A DNA stretch of 64,000 bases from a virus: the IMG/VR virus record IMGVR_UViG_3300025703_000001, positions 22,324-86,323 of that record; one strand, given 5' to 3'. Positions 54,316 through 62,071 of the stretch are shown here, one piece after another. A program made the translations under genes and the position numbers. The notes beneath the pieces were generated by a model. It worked only from the letters and a program-made list of their open reading frames with translations, was not told where the DNA came from and searched no databases. Each line of letters opens with the position of its first letter. The first letter of the stretch is position 1.

Positions 54316-56289
54316 ATGACGACCGATACGGCCATCACTGAATTTGAAGACATCGACCCAGATGAACTCCATCTTGTCGGCAACGGTGCGAACGGATTTA
54401 AGGCACTGCTTGCCAAGTCTGCGAGCGAAGAGGTGCGCGAAGTTCTTGAGATCATCGCTGACGCCACCGACACGGAGATTGTGAAAGCCGACGATGATTC
54501 TGGCGACAAGCCAGATCCGTGTCCGCTCTGTGACGGGCAGAAGACCATCAAAGACGGACACGTCAAGTGCCCCAAGTGCAAGGGGACTGGAGTGGCCCCC
54601 GCTGTTGGCGACACGACCAAGACTCTCGCTGAAAAGGCTGAGTCTGGCGTGGCCGCAAGCGGCGCCGCCGTTCCCGTTGATGACACGTGTGAAGCCTGCA
54701 AGGGTTCCGGCAAAGACGAGACGGGCGTGTGCGATGCGTGTGCGGGGACTGGCAAAAATGCCGACGCTCCGGCCGCTGGTCAACTGAATGCAGTGAACGC
54801 CGACGCTGGAAGTGTGACTGAAGGTGCTGGCGGACGCGAGGCCGTTGATAAGGCGGCTCAGTCCACCGCAGACCAGAACGTCAGCGACGCCAGCAAGGCT
54901 GCCGGTTACGTGCCCGAGCCATATCACGCAGATGCCGACGAGACCGTTGAGTGTCCTAAGTGCCAGAAGATGAACGACGTTGACGCGTCGTTCTGCGATC
55001 AGTGCGGCTTTGAATTGAAGGGTGCGCCAAGCGTCAAGGTCGAAGCCGCTAAGGCATCTGGCGATGTGTTCACTGCGCCAAATCTGGCACTAGCTGCTGC
55101 CGCTTCGCAGGTTGTTGGCGATCCGGCACCTGACACTGGTGGCAGCGACAGCATGGACGACGGCTCTGGCCCGATGTCACCGCCCGCTACGCCTGGTTCG
55201 CCAGCGTGGGAGGCGGTTGACGCCCAAACCGCCACAGACGCCGCACTGGCGTTGATGACTGCGGTTGAGTTGATGCGGACGTTCGCACAGCGTGAGTCGA
55301 CTGAGGTGGCGATGGGCGAAGGCAACGATGTCTTCGACGCCTACGCCGCGTCCGAGGCCATCTGTGCCGCTCAGGCTGCACTTGGCGTCATGGCCCAGCT
55401 CGCATTCCACGAAGGACTTGAGGCAGCGAAGTCGTTGCCAGATGACGAAAGCGTTGAGAAGGCTGGCCGACGTTTGGCCGGTAAGACCGTTGCAGCACTC
55501 GCTGCGGCACGTGACAAGGCCAAGGATTTGGCTGATCACATTGGTGGGGTACTCGGAGACGACGACCCCAAGAAAAACGCCAGCAAGAGTGCTGACGAAA
55601 TCGATATGGACGCTTTGTCCAAGGAGTTAGAGAATATGTCAACTGACGAGCTTACGAAGGTGCTCGACGCGCGCGATGAAAAGCTCGTCGGGCTCCTTGC
55701 CGAAGCACTGAAGAGTGCGCCCAAGGGCGATACCAAGAAGTCCAAGAAGGACAAGACGGAGGATGCTCCGGCCGAGGCCGTTAAGGCTGAGGGCGAGGAC
55801 GCCGAAGTTGTGGCTGAGGTTGAGGCCGATGGTGAGACCGTTGCGGAACCCGCTGACGATGCCACCAAGGCTGCGCTGACGCCCGAAGAGATCGAGGCTA
55901 ACGAAGCCGCTGCTTCCGCTAAGAAGGAAGCCAAGCGACTGAAGAAGGCCGCAGAGCAAACCGCCGCGGATGCGGCCACAGCAAAGGCAATTGAAGAGGC
56001 AGTCGCAAAGGCCACGGCGGCAGTTGACAGCCTGAAGGATGAACTTGCTGCGGCAAAGCAGGCAACGGATGACCGACTGGCCACCGTTGAAAAGATGGCG
56101 GCACCCAGCAACATCGTGCGCACGGCTCCGACCGATGCACAGAATGTTGCGAAGGCGCGTGACGAGAAGGAGTTGCGTATTGCGACCCTTGAGCGTGAAG
56201 CGCGTGAAACTTCAGACCCCGCAGTCCGTGCAGGCAACCGTGAGATTATCAAAGAGTTGCGTGCCGACATGACTGCCCCCAAGAACTAG
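54316..56289 (+). CDS. Scaffold-like protein with DnaJ-type zinc fingers
   Basis: 657 aa. Residues 1-60 resemble the N-terminus of XkdF-linked scaffolds (DELHLVGNGANGFKALLAKS). Residues 69-92 (CPLCDGQ ... CPKCKGTG) and 125-146 (CEACKGSG ... CDACAGTG) are two DnaJ-like CxxCxGxG units; 213-231 (CPKCQ ... CDQCG) is a zinc ribbon. The C-terminal 300 residues are a charged coiled coil (AKKEAKRLKKAAEQTAADAA). It lies between protease and capsid, so it is a scaffold or assembly chaperone. Confidence 0.75.
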   Translation: MTTDTAITEFEDIDPDELHLVGNGANGFKALLAKSASEEVREVLEIIADATDTEIVKADDDSGDKPDPCPLCDGQKTIKDGHVKCPKCKGTGVAPAVGDTTKTLAEKAESGVAASGAAVPVDDTCEACKGSGKDETGVCDACAGTGKNADAPAAGQLNAVNADAGSVTEGAGGREAVDKAAQSTADQNVSDASKAAGYVPEPYHADADETVECPKCQKMNDVDASFCDQCGFELKGAPSVKVEAAKASGDVFTAPNLALAAAASQVVGDPAPDTGGSDSMDDGSGPMSPPATPGSPAWEAVDAQTATDAALALMTAVELMRTFAQRESTEVAMGEGNDVFDAYAASEAICAAQAALGVMAQLAFHEGLEAAKSLPDDESVEKAGRRLAGKTVAALAAARDKAKDLADHIGGVLGDDDPKKNASKSADEIDMDALSKELENMSTDELTKVLDARDEKLVGLLAEALKSAPKGDTKKSKKDKTEDAPAEAVKAEGEDAEVVAEVEADGETVAEPADDATKAALTPEEIEANEAAASAKKEAKRLKKAAEQTAADAATAKAIEEAVAKATAAVDSLKDELAAAKQATDDRLATVEKMAAPSNIVRTAPTDAQNVAKARDEKELRIATLEREARETSDPAVRAGNREIIKELRADMTAPKN

Positions 56290-56301
56290 AAAGAGAAACA
56301 T

Positions 56302-58086
56302 ATGTCGATCCCTAACGCTAGGGAACTCTTCGACGGTGACTCTGATCCCTCTGCTCAGTCTGAGCGTAATGGCGCCTTGCGCAAGAACGTGAAGTCGAAC
56401 CGAGAGGTCACGGAAGCCCGTCAGGAGTTCCTTGAGGAAATGACCAAGGCCACTATCGCCGGTTTGAATGGCGATACTGACTTTGTGCGTGGGACTCCCG
56501 ACCAGGTTGCTCAGGGTTATATCCCTGGCCGTGGTCCGGTTATGCCCATTGCTACCAACCCCACCCGTCGTGAGGCTGTTCGTAAGGCCATGGACGAGTA
56601 CGAGATGGCCAAGTCCGCAGGGACTGCCAACTGGGGCGATCTTGAGAAGGAATGGTCATTGACCAACCCGATCTCGACCGGTCTGGTTCCGTTCGACCTT
56701 GAGGCTCCCGCCAAGCTCCTTACCCCCCGCCCCACGCCACTGCGTAACAGCATCCCGCGTGTTAAGGGTCAGGGTGGCGCTCGTCGGTTCAAGACCATCA
56801 CCGGATTCACCGGTACTGGCACGGGTGGTCAGACGACCACGCAGCCCGGTATCAGTGAGACCAGCACCAACGCTGGTCCGGGTGGTCTTAGCTACATTCG
56901 TGGACCATACATCAACTACGCCGGTATCGACACCACGCTGAACTACGTGACCACGTCACTCAGCGACTCGGTGTCTTGGCAAGCGGAGTATCAAGGACAG
57001 GGCTTCGAGGACATTCGTTCGCTTAGCAATACCGCTCTGCTCTACTCTACAATGTTGCTTGACGAGCGTCTGATGATCTACGGTCGTGGAACTACGGGTA
57101 ACGGCTACGCCGGTGCTCTTGGTACCCCGGCTTCGGTGACTCTGGCTGCCGTGTCGGCTTCGATTGCGCCTTCTGGTGCGACCACTCCGGCGTTGGCTTC
57201 CAACGTCTGGGTCGTTGTGGCCGCTGACGCTGGTGACCTGCTTGGTACCAACGGTACTGCGATGCACGAGGGTCCGGCTACCGCCGCAGCTTCGGTCAAC
57301 GTGGCTGCTGGCCAGGCTGTTCAGGTGACCGTTGGCTCCGATGTGGCTGGCGCCCTTGGTTACAACCTGTACGTCGGTTCCGTCTCGGCTGGTCCGTTCT
57401 ACTACGCTGGTCGCACTGGTTACAACGTTGGATACATCAAGGCTCAGCCTTCGACTGGTCCGACCGTTGCATCTAGTGGTGCTGACACTTCGGCACAGGC
57501 CAACAACTACGACGGTCTGCTGACCAACGTCGCCGCTTCTGGTGGTTACGTCAACCGGCTGAACGCTGCACTGTCCACCACCAACCCCGGCGTTGAGTTC
57601 CAGACGGCATTCGCCAGTCTGTACGAGTCGGTGAAGGGTGACCCCGAGGAAGTCTGGCTGAACGGTTTCGACCGTCAACAGCTTTCCAACGCGCTTCTGA
57701 ACAACGCTGCGAACTCGTCTTACACGATGTTCGTGCAGCAGGATCAGATGAGCGGCGTGAACGTCGGTGCCGTGGTTTCGACCATCACCAACGAGGTCAC
57801 TGGGTCTTCGGTCCCGTTGACCGTTCACCCGTGGTTCCCGCAGGGCAACGCGCTCATTCGGCAGAAGAACCTTCCGATCCCTGACAGCAATGTCGCGGAG
57901 ACGAGCGTTATGGTGCTTCCGCAGGATTATGTGGCGGTCCAGTGGCCCGTTGTACAATTCACCTATGATGCGAGCACTTTCGAGATTGGGACTTTTTGTC
58001 ACTACGCCCCGGCGTGGAACGGTCTCATTCAGGGCATCAGCGGTACAGGCATAGGAACCGTTCCTCCGAGCTTCGGTGATTCCTAA
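56302..58086 (+). CDS. Major capsid protein (HK97-like fold) with inserted domain
   Basis: 594 aa. Helical N-arm (residues 30-120), E-loop-like region near 150-210, and a core ending in EVWLNGFDRQQLSNALLNNA and YVAVQWPVVQFTYDASTFEI. Residues about 273-400 are a Thr/Ala/Gly-rich beta insertion (TLAAVSASIAP, ASVNVAAGQAVQVTVGSD, GYNLYVGSVSAGPFYYAG) resembling an Ig/FN3-like domain that would project from the shell. Preceded by AGAAAGAG. Confidence 0.85.
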   Translation: MSIPNARELFDGDSDPSAQSERNGALRKNVKSNREVTEARQEFLEEMTKATIAGLNGDTDFVRGTPDQVAQGYIPGRGPVMPIATNPTRREAVRKAMDEYEMAKSAGTANWGDLEKEWSLTNPISTGLVPFDLEAPAKLLTPRPTPLRNSIPRVKGQGGARRFKTITGFTGTGTGGQTTTQPGISETSTNAGPGGLSYIRGPYINYAGIDTTLNYVTTSLSDSVSWQAEYQGQGFEDIRSLSNTALLYSTMLLDERLMIYGRGTTGNGYAGALGTPASVTLAAVSASIAPSGATTPALASNVWVVVAADAGDLLGTNGTAMHEGPATAAASVNVAAGQAVQVTVGSDVAGALGYNLYVGSVSAGPFYYAGRTGYNVGYIKAQPSTGPTVASSGADTSAQANNYDGLLTNVAASGGYVNRLNAALSTTNPGVEFQTAFASLYESVKGDPEEVWLNGFDRQQLSNALLNNAANSSYTMFVQQDQMSGVNVGAVVSTITNEVTGSSVPLTVHPWFPQGNALIRQKNLPIPDSNVAETSVMVLPQDYVAVQWPVVQFTYDASTFEIGTFCHYAPAWNGLIQGISGTGIGTVPPSFGDS

Positions 58087-58120
58087 TTCAAACTAAGGGC
58101 TGATTGATTTCAGTTCTGGC

Positions 58121-58161
58121 TCCCGCAATGGTTACTCGCCAGTTCGATTCTGGCGGCGGGA
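58121..58161 (+). other. tRNA-like acceptor/T-arm minihelix
   Basis: GCCAG-TTCGATT-CTGGC (58138-58154) is a canonical T-arm with a 7-base loop; GCGGGA (58156-58161) pairs with TCCCGC (58121-58126) as an acceptor stem. D and anticodon arms are missing. It overlaps the 3' end of the nuclease gene on the other strand. Could be a tRNA remnant, an attP core matching a host tRNA 3' end, or coincidence. Confidence 0.45.
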
Positions 58162-58689
58162 ACGTAAGATGTCTGCTGGTGGGTTTCTAACGTAATGAAG
58201 CACGCGCTCATCAAACTCCGTAGGACAACCCTCAATCTCTCTGAGATATGCGTGGCCCACCATTCGCTCCAGCTGCTTGTTGCATTCCCGGCAGAGCAGA
58301 CCCCTCCAACATCGCTCACACGACCTGCCCGATGGATGTTCACAGGTGTGACTGTGGTCAATGTCAAACGATTGCGGTCCCTGTTCGGCGCTACATAGCG
58401 CGCACTTGTGACCCTGTGTCTGAAGCAGTAATTGAAATTCTTCAGACTCCATGCCATGCCGCCAGTATTGTTGACGCTGGCTTGTGGCTGTTTTGCAAGG
58501 ATCACAACGACATCCTGATTGATATCTAGCGTCAGTCCCGTGCTCAGCGACATCACGCCACCGCTTACGGCTGCGACGAATCCCCTTGCGGTAGTCCCGC
58601 ATATAGGCGTTGTTCGCCTCTTTACACTCATCGCAGCGACATCCATCCGAGTACCTTGCTATTTCGCCATGCGGCGCATTTGTTGCCAT
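58132..58689 (-). CDS. Recombination endonuclease VII-like protein, copy 3, with own promoter
   Basis: 185 aa from ATG 58689. Two N-terminal repeats (RYSDGCRCDECKEANN, RYQSGCRCDPCKTATS), then HKCALCSAEQGPQSF, DIDHSHTCE and CWRGLLCRECNKQLERM. The only minus-strand gene within the head block, placed between the capsid gene and the next virion gene, as an inserted homing nuclease would be. The promoter at 58696 makes it independent of late transcription. Confidence 0.87.
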   Translation of the reverse strand: MATNAPHGEIARYSDGCRCDECKEANNAYMRDYRKGIRRSRKRWRDVAEHGTDARYQSGCRCDPCKTATSQRQQYWRHGMESEEFQLLLQTQGHKCALCSAEQGPQSFDIDHSHTCEHPSGRSCERCWRGLLCRECNKQLERMVGHAYLREIEGCPTEFDERVLHYVRNPPADILRSRRQNRTGE

Positions 58690-58695
58690 TCCAAA

Positions 58696-58724
58696 AGGAT
58701 AGCACAGATTACGTGCCCGGTCAA
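58696..58724 (-). promoter_or_regulatory. Promoter (TTGACC-17-TATCCT), leaderless
   Basis: Minus strand: TTGACC 58724-58719, 17 bases, TATCCT 58701-58696, then six bases to ATG 58689 of the nuclease gene. Same geometry as the early promoters. Confidence 0.65.
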
Positions 58725-58754
58725 CCATTCAGTTTACGTCTTTAGGAGCCACAC

Positions 58755-59090
58755 ATGGCAGGAACTTACAGCGGCAAGAACGTCGTCTATGTCGCAACCG
58801 CCGCATCCGTTGGTGCCGATGTCGTGGTCCTCTCCGGCGCCGGTCACTCCGTCAAGGTCACCAACGTCAGCGGTTCTGCCCCACTCTTCTGGACCGTGAG
58901 CCACCCCGGCGGCACCTGCGCGATTCCGTCCACGAGCGGCAGCGTTGAGGCTTGCTACGTCACCGCTGGCGGCGCTGGCATCTCCACCAATGCACGTGTT
59001 GCCGGAGAGTACGGCGCCGTCGTCCAAGTCGTCTCCACCGGCACCCCATCCTACACGGTCGAGGTTCAATCGGCCCACGCCACCTCTTAA
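58755..59090 (+). CDS. 111-aa probable virion surface protein
   Basis: Beta-rich with Ser/Gly/Val (GKNVVYVATAASVGADVVVL, AVVQVVSTGTPSYTVEVQSA), no Lys/Arg clusters; resembles small decoration or fibre-attachment proteins. GGAG precedes ATG. Next forward gene after the capsid protein. Confidence 0.6.
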   Translation: MAGTYSGKNVVYVATAASVGADVVVLSGAGHSVKVTNVSGSAPLFWTVSHPGGTCAIPSTSGSVEACYVTAGGAGISTNARVAGEYGAVVQVVSTGTPSYTVEVQSAHATS

Positions 59091-59102
59091 CGAAAGGCCA
59101 CC

Positions 59103-59201
59103 ATGGCTCCTACCGGATACTACTTCTCGTGGCAGGTCGCGCAGGCCAATGCTGCCAGCGTCCCATCCGCGGCACTCACGATTGTGGCGAACCCGGTCTA
59201 A
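59103..59201 (+). CDS. 32-aa virion-associated microprotein
   Basis: MAPTGYYFSWQVAQANAASV and 12 more residues; GAAAGG precedes the ATG and the endolysin start follows directly. Unknown. Confidence 0.5.
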   Translation: MAPTGYYFSWQVAQANAASVPSAALTIVANPV

Positions 59202-59849
59202 ATGGGATCACCGTCCACATTCTGGCCCGAAGCCCTACCGTGGGCGCGCATCGCACACGCAGAGACCGGCGTACTCACGTCGGTCATCCTGTCACAGTGG
59301 GCTATCGAAACAGGCTACGGCGGCGCAGACTGGCAGCCACCATTTAACAATCCCGGAAATGTGGGATCGTTTGATGGCCAGCCGGTCAACAGGTTCCCAT
59401 CACTGACGCAAGGTGTAGCCGCCTACGTTCAGACGATCAAGCTCGGCTACTACAACGCGGTCCGCGCCGCCACAACGTGGGACGCTCAGTGCGTCGCACT
59501 CGGCAACTCACCGTGGGCCTCGGCGCACTATCGCCTACCCGGTGGCAGCAACGGCTCCGAGCTGATCTATGTCGTTGAGCACTACAACCTCACGCAGTAC
59601 GACGGTGCTGCTCCACAACCTCAGCCGCAGCCCACACCACAACCGACCCCAACACCCACGCCCAAGGAGTACGAGATTATGGACAGCACCACCGCCGCCA
59701 ATGGTGACATCGTGAGCCACGCAGTCACCCCTGCTGGCCACTATCTTGAGATCACGCGCAAGGCTGGCGATCAAGGCGAGGCTGCCACTCAGGGTCTGAG
59801 CATTATCGACATCACGGCAGCGTTCCCTCAGTTCACCGTTCAGCCATAA
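59202..59849 (+). CDS. Peptidoglycan hydrolase (glucosaminidase type)
   Basis: 215 aa. Residues 1-130: ETGVLTSVILSQWAIETGYG, with catalytic Glu in the A-I-E-T-G motif, then NNPGNVGSF, FPSLTQGVAAYVQTIKLGYY and ASAHYRLPGG, as in the glucosaminidase/FlgJ family. A linker of PQPQPTPQPTP leads to a short beta C-terminus (residues about 165-215), maybe a binding module. No signal peptide, so it needs a holin: membrane genes follow at 60251-61420. Likely endolysin; a virion lysin is the alternative. Confidence 0.82.
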   Translation: MGSPSTFWPEALPWARIAHAETGVLTSVILSQWAIETGYGGADWQPPFNNPGNVGSFDGQPVNRFPSLTQGVAAYVQTIKLGYYNAVRAATTWDAQCVALGNSPWASAHYRLPGGSNGSELIYVVEHYNLTQYDGAAPQPQPQPTPQPTPTPTPKEYEIMDSTTAANGDIVSHAVTPAGHYLEITRKAGDQGEAATQGLSIIDITAAFPQFTVQP

Positions 59850-59862
59850 CGGTGCCGGTCGT

Positions 59863-60006
59863 ATGACCGAGGAACGCAAAACGCGCAAGCAACTGCGCGA
59901 AGAGGCCGACGCCAAGAAGTCCAAGCGGGCCAACACCGACAAACTCAAATCTGACCTAGACGCCATCGTTCACCTCATTGACGATGCTCTCGGCGGGGGC
60001 GAATAG
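59863..60006 (+). CDS. 47-aa basic helical protein
   Basis: MTEERKTRKQLREEADAKKS, then an acidic-hydrophobic helix (DLDAIVHLIDDAL). Possibly a lysis accessory or regulator; unknown. Confidence 0.5.
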   Translation: MTEERKTRKQLREEADAKKSKRANTDKLKSDLDAIVHLIDDALGGGE

Positions 60007-60007
60007 T

Positions 60008-60214
60008 GTGCCCGACACCATCCCCTGGTACAACGACCTGCCGATAGCCACACCCGCATACGGCGGCGGCGGAATTGCCGTTGAGCAGAACGCCGCCCGC
60101 TGCTGGAAGAGCGCAGACGATAGCGACCTGCGTTGTCATGCGATGGCTGTCAATGATGCCGGATTGTGCGAACAACACCTACGCGAGATGCGCACCGACT
60201 GCGCCCTCGTGTGA
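60008..60214 (+). CDS. 68-aa Cys-containing protein
   Basis: GTG 60008: VPDTIPWYNDLPIATPAYGG, later ARCWKSADDSDLRCHAM and LCEQHLREM: C-x9-C ... C-x2-H. A small zinc protein in the lysis region. Confidence 0.55.
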   Translation: MPDTIPWYNDLPIATPAYGGGGIAVEQNAARCWKSADDSDLRCHAMAVNDAGLCEQHLREMRTDCALV

Positions 60215-60250
60215 ATATTACCCTATTACTTCAACACAAGGCGGAAGTGA

Positions 60251-61021
60251 ATGTTGGCGAGTGTTCATCTAACCACTCTTTACGAACTCGGTGGAGTGAC
60301 AATCCTCATCGGTGCCATTGTTGCGGCGATTCGCGCCCTATACAAGATGGTGCGGCACATGGGACTTGTCCATGAGGCCATCGTTGGCAGAACGGCAGAG
60401 CCGGGTGTGGACGCCATCCCGTCGATGATCGACAGGTTCCATACCGTTGACGCTCACCTGACCACTCAAGACGATCACCTGATCACCCAAGATGATCGAC
60501 TCGCAACCATTGAAAAGGAATATCGCCCCAACGGCGGGACTTCATTGCGGGACAGCATCAACCGCAACGAAAAGATGACGAGCGATATCGCCATCACGGT
60601 GGAACAGCACATGGTTGCGGACGAAGCGATCTGGCACGAACTAACCGACAAGCTTTTGGTGATCTCCGGTGGTCAGGAGTTGGCCGCACATACGGCACTT
60701 GACGTTGCCGTGGTCGTGAAGAAAGCGGCCGAAGCCGCTGCCGTTGCCGTGAAGGAAGCGGCCGAAGCCCAGGCCGCAATCGTGAAAGCAGACGCAGCAA
60801 CCGACGCGATAAGCGTAAGAGAAAAGCTGGTGGACCAAGCCGCCGTTGTAAGAACACAGTTGCAGGGTGCTGCCGCAGATGTAAGGGGGGCGCTCGATGC
60901 TGAGTCTACCGCTGCCCACGTTGAAGCCCAAGCGCAGGCAGACGAGCGAGACCGTGTGCGTGATGAGTCCTCGCTGATAAAGCAGCGAATGGTGGACGAT
61001 CCCGCCACCACAGAAGTTTGA
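60251..61021 (+). CDS. Membrane-anchored coiled-coil protein (holin-like)
   Basis: 256 aa. One N-terminal membrane helix (GVTILIGAIVAAIRALYKMV), then about 200 residues of charged helix and Ala-rich coiled coil (VVVKKAAEAAAVAVKEAAEA). A single-pass holin, spanin-like or tail-associated protein is possible; position after the endolysin favours lysis. Confidence 0.55.
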   Translation: MLASVHLTTLYELGGVTILIGAIVAAIRALYKMVRHMGLVHEAIVGRTAEPGVDAIPSMIDRFHTVDAHLTTQDDHLITQDDRLATIEKEYRPNGGTSLRDSINRNEKMTSDIAITVEQHMVADEAIWHELTDKLLVISGGQELAAHTALDVAVVVKKAAEAAAVAVKEAAEAQAAIVKADAATDAISVREKLVDQAAVVRTQLQGAAADVRGALDAESTAAHVEAQAQADERDRVRDESSLIKQRMVDDPATTEV

Positions 61022-61050
61022 CAATCGCAACACCTAATTAAGGAGACCCC

Positions 61051-61233
61051 ATGGGTCCAGTATCCGCCGTCGTGGCATCCGTTTGGTTAATTATTTATGG
61101 GTTGGTCTACGCCAACGTCTTCGCTGCCGCCCCAACGCCTAGCGCAATCAAGGCCGTGGCCGTGATTGCGATTATCGCCGCAGTCGTGGTCCTCATCGAC
61201 ACGTTCTGGGCCTGGACTCACAGGAACGCGTAA
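61051..61233 (+). CDS. 60-aa two-helix membrane protein, likely holin
   Basis: Two hydrophobic helices (AVVASVWLIIYGLVYANVFA and AVAVIAIIAAVVVLIDTFWA) with a short polar loop. AAGGAG precedes ATG 61051. Size and topology fit class II holins, which open the membrane for the endolysin. Confidence 0.7.
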   Translation: MGPVSAVVASVWLIIYGLVYANVFAAAPTPSAIKAVAVIAIIAAVVVLIDTFWAWTHRNA

Positions 61234-61301
61234 TGCTGCGACTGATAGGTGCCATCGTAGTTATCATTATCGTTGTTGTGGTCGTGCTGACCATCATCTA
61301 A
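61233..61301 (+). CDS. 22-aa single-helix membrane peptide
   Basis: TAATG overlap; MLRLIGAIVVIIIVVVVVLT plus two residues, nearly pure hydrophobic. Coupled to both neighbours by TAATG, which supports translation. Confidence 0.55.
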   Translation: MLRLIGAIVVIIIVVVVVLTII

Positions 61302-61420
61302 TGAGCGTCTTCGACCTGAAGATCCTCGCGCCCCTCGCCGTCATGGCATGCATGGCGGTCGCGGGGTGGATCTACCTGCAACGCGAATATGCCGAGTACC
61401 TAAAGATCGCTAGAGCCTGA
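61301..61420 (+). CDS. 39-aa single-helix membrane protein
   Basis: MSVFDLKILAPLAVMACMAV, then GWIYLQREYAEYL: one membrane span with a charged C-terminus. TAATG overlap with the previous ORF. Possibly a holin partner. Confidence 0.6.
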   Translation: MSVFDLKILAPLAVMACMAVAGWIYLQREYAEYLKIARA

Positions 61421-61435
61421 ACAAAGGGAGGCGCT

Positions 61436-62071
61436 GTGGCTGAGGTTGCTGTGCTGATCCCGCTTATGCGCGCCCATCGGATCGCGCCCGTTGTTGAAAG
61501 CATCATCGCCACCACGGATTCGCCGCACATTGTAGTGATAGCAACGGGCGAATGTGCCAACGCCACCAGAGACTTACCCGTGACATTGCTGGAAGATACC
61601 GGCGGTTCGTGGGGCCAACGTATTAACGCTGGATACAAGTTGACATCTGAATCCATCGTGATGACCGCTGCCGACGATCTATTCTTTCATCCTGGCTGGT
61701 TTCCGCCAATTCAACGAGCGCTTGATGCTATCGACGGTGGTGGCGTATGTGCCGTTAATGACACATATAACGCCGCGGGCGTGCATTTCTGTCTCTCAAA
61801 ATCCTACATTGAAACTATCGGTGGCGTGCTTGACCAACCTCCCGGTGTTATCTGTTGTGAAGACTATGTCCACAGTTTTGTGGACGATGAATTAAGAGCA
61901 ACCGCCCAATTCCACGGTAGGTGGGGTGGCGTCATCCGTGAGTCGGTTGTGGAACACCAACATTACGGCGCAGGCAAAGCCGATCACGATGCTGTTTACG
62001 CAGCGGGATCGGCGTCAATGCCACAGGGACTAGCAACACTTCAATCACGATCACACCTTTGGGCGGCATAG
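61436..62071 (+). CDS. Glycosyltransferase-like protein
   Basis: 211 aa from GTG 61436. VLIPLMRAHRIAPVVESIIA, WGQRINAGYKLTSESIVMTA and ADDLFFHPGWFP (DD as DxD equivalent) fit a small GT-A enzyme. It lies next to fibre genes rather than in the glycan block, so fibre glycosylation is a possible role. Confidence 0.75.
   Translation: MAEVAVLIPLMRAHRIAPVVESIIATTDSPHIVVIATGECANATRDLPVTLLEDTGGSWGQRINAGYKLTSESIVMTAADDLFFHPGWFPPIQRALDAIDGGGVCAVNDTYNAAGVHFCLSKSYIETIGGVLDQPPGVICCEDYVHSFVDDELRATAQFHGRWGGVIRESVVEHQHYGAGKADHDAVYAAGSASMPQGLATLQSRSHLWAA

Noticed and set aside
53829-54755. 308-codon minus-strand frame across protease and scaffold genes
   Set aside because: Spans two well-supported plus-strand genes and has no recognisable motif.
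55536-56282. 248-codon minus-strand frame rich in Ala/Ser
   Set aside because: Antisense shadow of the Ala/Lys-rich scaffold coiled coil.
56956-58002. 348-codon open frame on the minus strand
   Set aside because: Antisense to the capsid gene and rich in Arg/Val/Ser as expected from reading highly expressed codons backwards.
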